DNA from: Candidatus Woesearchaeota archaeon
GTDB taxonomy: Archaea > Nanobdellota > Nanobdellia > Woesearchaeales > JAGVYJ01
Length of the DNA: 7,016 bases
NCBI GenBank assembly: GCA_018303315.1
Contig: JAGVYJ010000037.1
Span: forward strand, 1-7,016
Direction of reading: 5' to 3'
Both the position numbers and the translations under genes were made by a program. This document shows, in pieces, positions 4,295 to 7,016 of this stretch (positions are counted from its first letter, which is position 1; every line of letters starts with the position of its first letter). A model generated the notes under the pieces. That model was not told where the DNA came from and searched no databases. It saw only the letters and a list, made by a program, of their open reading frames with translations.

Positions 4295-5526
4295 CTGGGC
4301 CTCCGCCTCAGGAGGATAAGTCCCAGTGATGAAATCCAGAAGAACTGGTACAGAAAGTACAGCGCTATGTAGCCAAACACGCCAAAGGCCATCTTTTTCC
4401 TGCTGTGATTCGTGACCTTGAGGCCGATGGAGACAAAAAGCACTGTCAGGAGTATTGCTGTGACGCCGAAGAAGGAGAATATGCTTATTCCCAGGACGTC
4501 AAAATCAAACTTGAACTGGGAAAAGAAATTGAAATTCGTCAGGGCATAGTATGACAGCTGGGTGAATGCATTCCTGAACCACAGAAAGCCTGTGTAGAGG
4601 AACAGGGCGACCCCCAGCAGGATGAGGCCGTACTGGTAGGGGATGAAATACCGGAAAAGCCCCATGTCATGCCTGAGCAAAGTGCCCTTATGCTGCCAGA
4701 ATGTAAGGAGTGCGCCGCTGTACCACCTTTTTCTCTGGGTGTAAAGCGCGCCAAATGTCTGCGGTATGTAAGTGGAAACATGGGTGTCCATGGAGTGCTC
4801 TATCCTGAAGCCTTCCCTGTGAATCCTGTATGCTATCTCCATGTCCTCCACAATGTTCTGCCGGTCAAACCCTCCAAGCTTGCGCAGAAGGTCTGCCCTG
4901 TATATTGAAAAGGGGCCCGGGGTGACTATGACGCAATCGAAAAGAGACATGACTTTCAGGAAAAGGGAAAGCCCGATGATGTACTCGAGATCCACAAGCT
5001 TGTGGAGCAGGGATTTTGCGCTCTGGACCTTGACAGTCACTGTCACAGCGCCAACCGCCTTATTGCTGAAGTAGGGAAGGGTCTTCTTCAGAACATCCGG
5101 CCTGGGCTGGGAATCAGCATCCATGCAGGCGATGAATTCCCCGGTAGCCCTTTCAATCCCGTCATTCAGGCTGGCTGCCTTTCCCTTGTTTTCCTGGTTG
5201 TCAATTAAAATGACATGCCTGCCGTCAGCATACTGCGCAGCGACCCTGGCTGTGCCATCACTGCTGCCGTCGTTCACCACAATAACTTCATACAGGTCCT
5301 TGGGGTAGTCAAGCATTTCAAGAGAAGCAAGTGTTTGTCCAAGTCGCTCTTCTTCGTTGAAGGCAGGAATAACTATGCTCACTCTCCTGGCCTGCTTGGA
5401 GAAGTCGAATTCCCTGCTTTCCGAAAGCCTGTCCCTGTGCTTGATGACATGCAGCAGAAAGCTGATTGTGAAAAAGGTCGAGAGGAACCATACGGCAACC
5501 ATGAAGAGGGTGTAAACCAGATCCAT
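4285..5526 (-). CDS. Membrane-bound family 2 glycosyltransferase, processive type
   Basis: This 413-residue protein has one N-terminal membrane segment (about 6-27), a cytoplasmic GT-A catalytic domain (about 48-280) and three C-terminal hydrophobic segments (about 297-318, 344-368 and 378-406). Catalytic signatures are in order: PAFNEEE at 54-60, NDGSSDGT at 85-92 (nucleotide binding), DADS at 136-139 (DxD metal site), VEDME with Asp228 as likely base, and QRKRW at 264-268, matching the QxxRW signature of cellulose, hyaluronan and poly-GlcNAc synthases. The architecture most resembles PgaC/IcaA-like or related GT2 enzymes. A nucleotide-sugar donor is expected, but sugar and acceptor cannot be read from the sequence. 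The ATG at 5526 follows the upstream stop by 5 bases. GAGTGAT overlapping that stop provides a GGTGAT-like ribosome site. The gene lies between an STT3-like membrane protein and a thioredoxin-like protein. Confidence 0.93.
   Translation of the reverse strand: MDLVYTLFMVAVWFLSTFFTISFLLHVIKHRDRLSESREFDFSKQARRVSIVIPAFNEEERLGQTLASLEMLDYPKDLYEVIVVNDGSSDGTARVAAQYADGRHVILIDNQENKGKAASLNDGIERATGEFIACMDADSQPRPDVLKKTLPYFSNKAVGAVTVTVKVQSAKSLLHKLVDLEYIIGLSLFLKVMSLFDCVIVTPGPFSIYRADLLRKLGGFDRQNIVEDMEIAYRIHREGFRIEHSMDTHVSTYIPQTFGALYTQRKRWYSGALLTFWQHKGTLLRHDMGLFRYFIPYQYGLILLGVALFLYTGFLWFRNAFTQLSYYALTNFNFFSQFKFDFDVLGISIFSFFGVTAILLTVLFVSIGLKVTNHSRKKMAFGVFGYIALYFLYQFFWISSLGLILLRRRPRWR
4300..4304 (-). promoter_or_regulatory. 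Shine-Dalgarno motif inside the GT2 gene, for the thioredoxin-like protein
   Basis: GGAGG on the minus strand lies 5 bases before ATG 4294. It is encoded within the arginine-rich GT2 C-terminus (RRRPRWR). It fixes the downstream start and supports translational coupling across the 10-base overlap. Confidence 0.65.
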
Positions 5527-5531
5527 TCAAA

Positions 5532-6929
5532 TCACTCTATAAACACTTCCCATATCCTGAAATCCTGCTCATTATAGAGATTTTTAAAGGTTTCGTTGTT
5601 GCGCAGCAGGAACAGAAGCCCTTGCTCTTCCTTGCTCCAGACAAGACCATGCTGCATCCCGGGCGTCGCTACAATGTAATTCACTCCATACTTCCCGAGG
5701 TTGCTGGCCGCATTGTCAAGATTCCTTGTCGAGAACAAATCCTGAGAATCGGACCATGCGGAAGATGAATTCCCCATGCTGAGGTCAAAAGAGTCTGCTA
5801 CAGGCCGGGCCCCTGTAAAGTATGTGACCCAGAAGCCATAGCTGGGGTAAGTGAAGACCACGCTTTCCCCTGACGTGAACTGCCCCAGCCATTCAAAGCC
5901 TGATACCTGTATTGCTGTAGGCTCGCTGTCAGCCACCCTGTCGGCGTAGGAAAGGGGAGAAAAAATCAGGCCGCTTACTATGGTCATGAGGGTCACAGCC
6001 TTGAGCACAGGCAATGCCCACGACCGGCGTATGAGATAAAGCAGAAAGCTGGAAGAAAAAAACACCAGGACCAGATTCAGGTACACGATAACAGGGCTTC
6101 TGAACAGGAGTGCAAGTGCAAGCAGCACAAAGGCAGCTGCATAGGTCACGGAGAATTCTTTCTTCTGCCTGAAATGGTAGAACAAGCCCGCGAGGCCCAA
6201 TAGGAAGGTAAACAGGCCCATGCCGTACACCGGACCTATGTCTGAAAGGAGATTTGGCAGCAATGCCTGCCTGAAAAGCTCAGGATTTGTAGGCAGCCTG
6301 AGGATGACATGTGCATAGAATGCGACAACTGAAAGGGCCAGGGCTAATACCAGATAGCTGAGTATCTTCCTTCTCCAGATGGATGCGAAGACTAGTATAA
6401 GGACGGCAATCCATGCATTCAACGGGCTGAGTAATAGAGTGGGCAGCAGCACCAGGCTGGAGACATAGGGAGCATAATTCTTCAGCTTTGCGATAATGTA
6501 GACAGAGAGAAGGTAGAGGGGGACAGCAAGGGCATGTGAGCTGGGGAACTGGAATATGTAAAGGAAAGGGGGCGATACTATAAGGAGCAGCTGTGCCAGA
6601 AACCTTTCCTGGGTTGTGAGAGTCCTCAGCTCTTTCAGGAGCATGAACGCGACAAGGGTTGTGGCCATGGCAAGCAGCACTGAAAGCACAACAGAGCCGG
6701 GAACCGGCCCGAAGGCAAGCAGGAATGGTCTCAGCAGCGCGTCATACGGCTGCAAAAAGTGAAGGCCTGAGCCTGCCTGGTTAAGATGGTAATAGGGCTC
6801 AGTGCCGGGAAGGGTTGGGTTGTGGATGAACCGCACAGTCAGTGGTGTAATCACGACAACAAAGGTCAGTGCAAGAAGTGCAGTAAGAAGCTTCCAGTCA
6901 GGAACCCTTGACAGGCCGGCCAGGGTCAT
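5532..6929 (-). CDS. GT-C fold membrane protein, STT3-like (possible glycosyltransferase or oligosaccharyltransferase relative)
   Basis: From ATG 6929 the protein has 465 residues. It has an N-terminal membrane segment (about 15-33), many further hydrophobic segments up to about 326, and a C-terminal extracytoplasmic domain (about 330-465). The first loop contains GTEPYYHL (43-50, Glu44), in the place where STT3 and other GT-C enzymes carry an acidic D/E-P-x-Y-H motif. The C-terminal domain has TYPSYGFWVTYFTGARPVAD (360-379), which resembles the STT3 segment WWDYGYW...GNRTT.AD but lacks the WWD. Such domains also end with a nucleotide- or product-like fold and a final strand such as RIWEVF, seen here. 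A lipid-linked sugar donor is expected for GT-C enzymes. An upstream ATG at 6947 would add six residues. I prefer 6929 because the preceding gene's stop overlaps it as ATGA and GGTG lies 5 bases before it. Substrate and activity are uncertain. Confidence 0.8.
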   Translation of the reverse strand: MTLAGLSRVPDWKLLTALLALTFVVVITPLTVRFIHNPTLPGTEPYYHLNQAGSGLHFLQPYDALLRPFLLAFGPVPGSVVLSVLLAMATTLVAFMLLKELRTLTTQERFLAQLLLIVSPPFLYIFQFPSSHALAVPLYLLSVYIIAKLKNYAPYVSSLVLLPTLLLSPLNAWIAVLILVFASIWRRKILSYLVLALALSVVAFYAHVILRLPTNPELFRQALLPNLLSDIGPVYGMGLFTFLLGLAGLFYHFRQKKEFSVTYAAAFVLLALALLFRSPVIVYLNLVLVFFSSSFLLYLIRRSWALPVLKAVTLMTIVSGLIFSPLSYADRVADSEPTAIQVSGFEWLGQFTSGESVVFTYPSYGFWVTYFTGARPVADSFDLSMGNSSSAWSDSQDLFSTRNLDNAASNLGKYGVNYIVATPGMQHGLVWSKEEQGLLFLLRNNETFKNLYNEQDFRIWEVFIE

Positions 6930-7016
6930 GAAAGCACCACCACGCATCCGGACTGGTATATCTGGACATTTGATTTGTCATACAGCAGGCTGAAGCAGGA
7001 AGGGTCGTTGCGTGCA
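6926..7016 (-). CDS. C-terminal end of an upstream gene, possibly another GT-C-type membrane protein (partial)
   Basis: The minus-strand frame from the right edge encodes 29 residues, ending NVQIYQSGCVVVLS before a TGA at 6928-6926. That stop shares bases with the ATG of the next gene (ATGA overlap), which argues that it is a real coupled upstream gene. The stretch DPSCFSLLYDKSNVQIYQSG resembles the closing strands of the C-terminal domain in archaeal GT-C/STT3-like proteins, where a cysteine and a 'VQIY' strand are common. The identification rests on few residues. No start or catalytic part is visible. Confidence 0.55.
   Translation of the reverse strand, partial: ARNDPSCFSLLYDKSNVQIYQSGCVVVLS

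Overview
The window looks like a piece of an archaeal chromosome. It carries an archaeal-type MBF1, a Fap7/adenylate-kinase-6-type nucleotide kinase and an NFACT/RqcH-type protein. TATA-like boxes sit about 28 bases before two start codons, spacing that fits leaderless archaeal transcripts. Shine-Dalgarno-like GGAGG or GGTG motifs appear at some internal operon starts. Short proteins, tight packing and several unplaceable membrane proteins would suit a small-genome (DPANN-like) archaeon, but that lineage is a guess.

Layout. (1) Bases 1-1068, minus strand: the N-terminal 356 residues of an NFACT/RqcH-family protein that runs off the left edge. (2) 1069-1286: a divergent intergenic region with one TATA-like box for each direction. 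(3) 1287-1847, plus strand: a small protein with a coiled coil, a repeat-encoded linker and a C-terminal helix-turn-helix. (4) 1543-1616 and 1871-1956: two clusters of one short dyad-rich repeat (core TCCGGA/TCCGAA plus GAACCTGAACCT). One lies inside that gene and the other between it and the convergent kinase gene, so the helix-turn-helix exon is bracketed. (5) 1932-2919, minus: kinase and MBF1, overlapping. (6) 2978-7016, minus: a probable envelope-glycan operon. In transcription order it has the tail of an upstream gene, an STT3-like GT-C membrane protein, a processive-type GT2 glycosyltransferase, a membrane-anchored thioredoxin-fold protein and a polytopic membrane protein of unknown role.

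How the parts fit. The right half reads as a coupled operon (ATGA overlap, 5-base gap, 10-base overlap) making or transferring a glycan at the membrane, with an extracytoplasmic redox-type protein attached. The left half holds three genes whose families act on ribosomes: NFACT in rescue of stalled nascent chains, MBF1 on collided ribosomes or in transcription, and Fap7/AK6 in small-subunit maturation.

The least explained part is 1543-1956. The same repeat words are read in two codon phases inside one gene, recur in noncoding DNA and form the last codons of the opposing gene. Two of its hairpins differ by a compensated base pair. That points to constraint or spread at the DNA or RNA level, not at the protein level.
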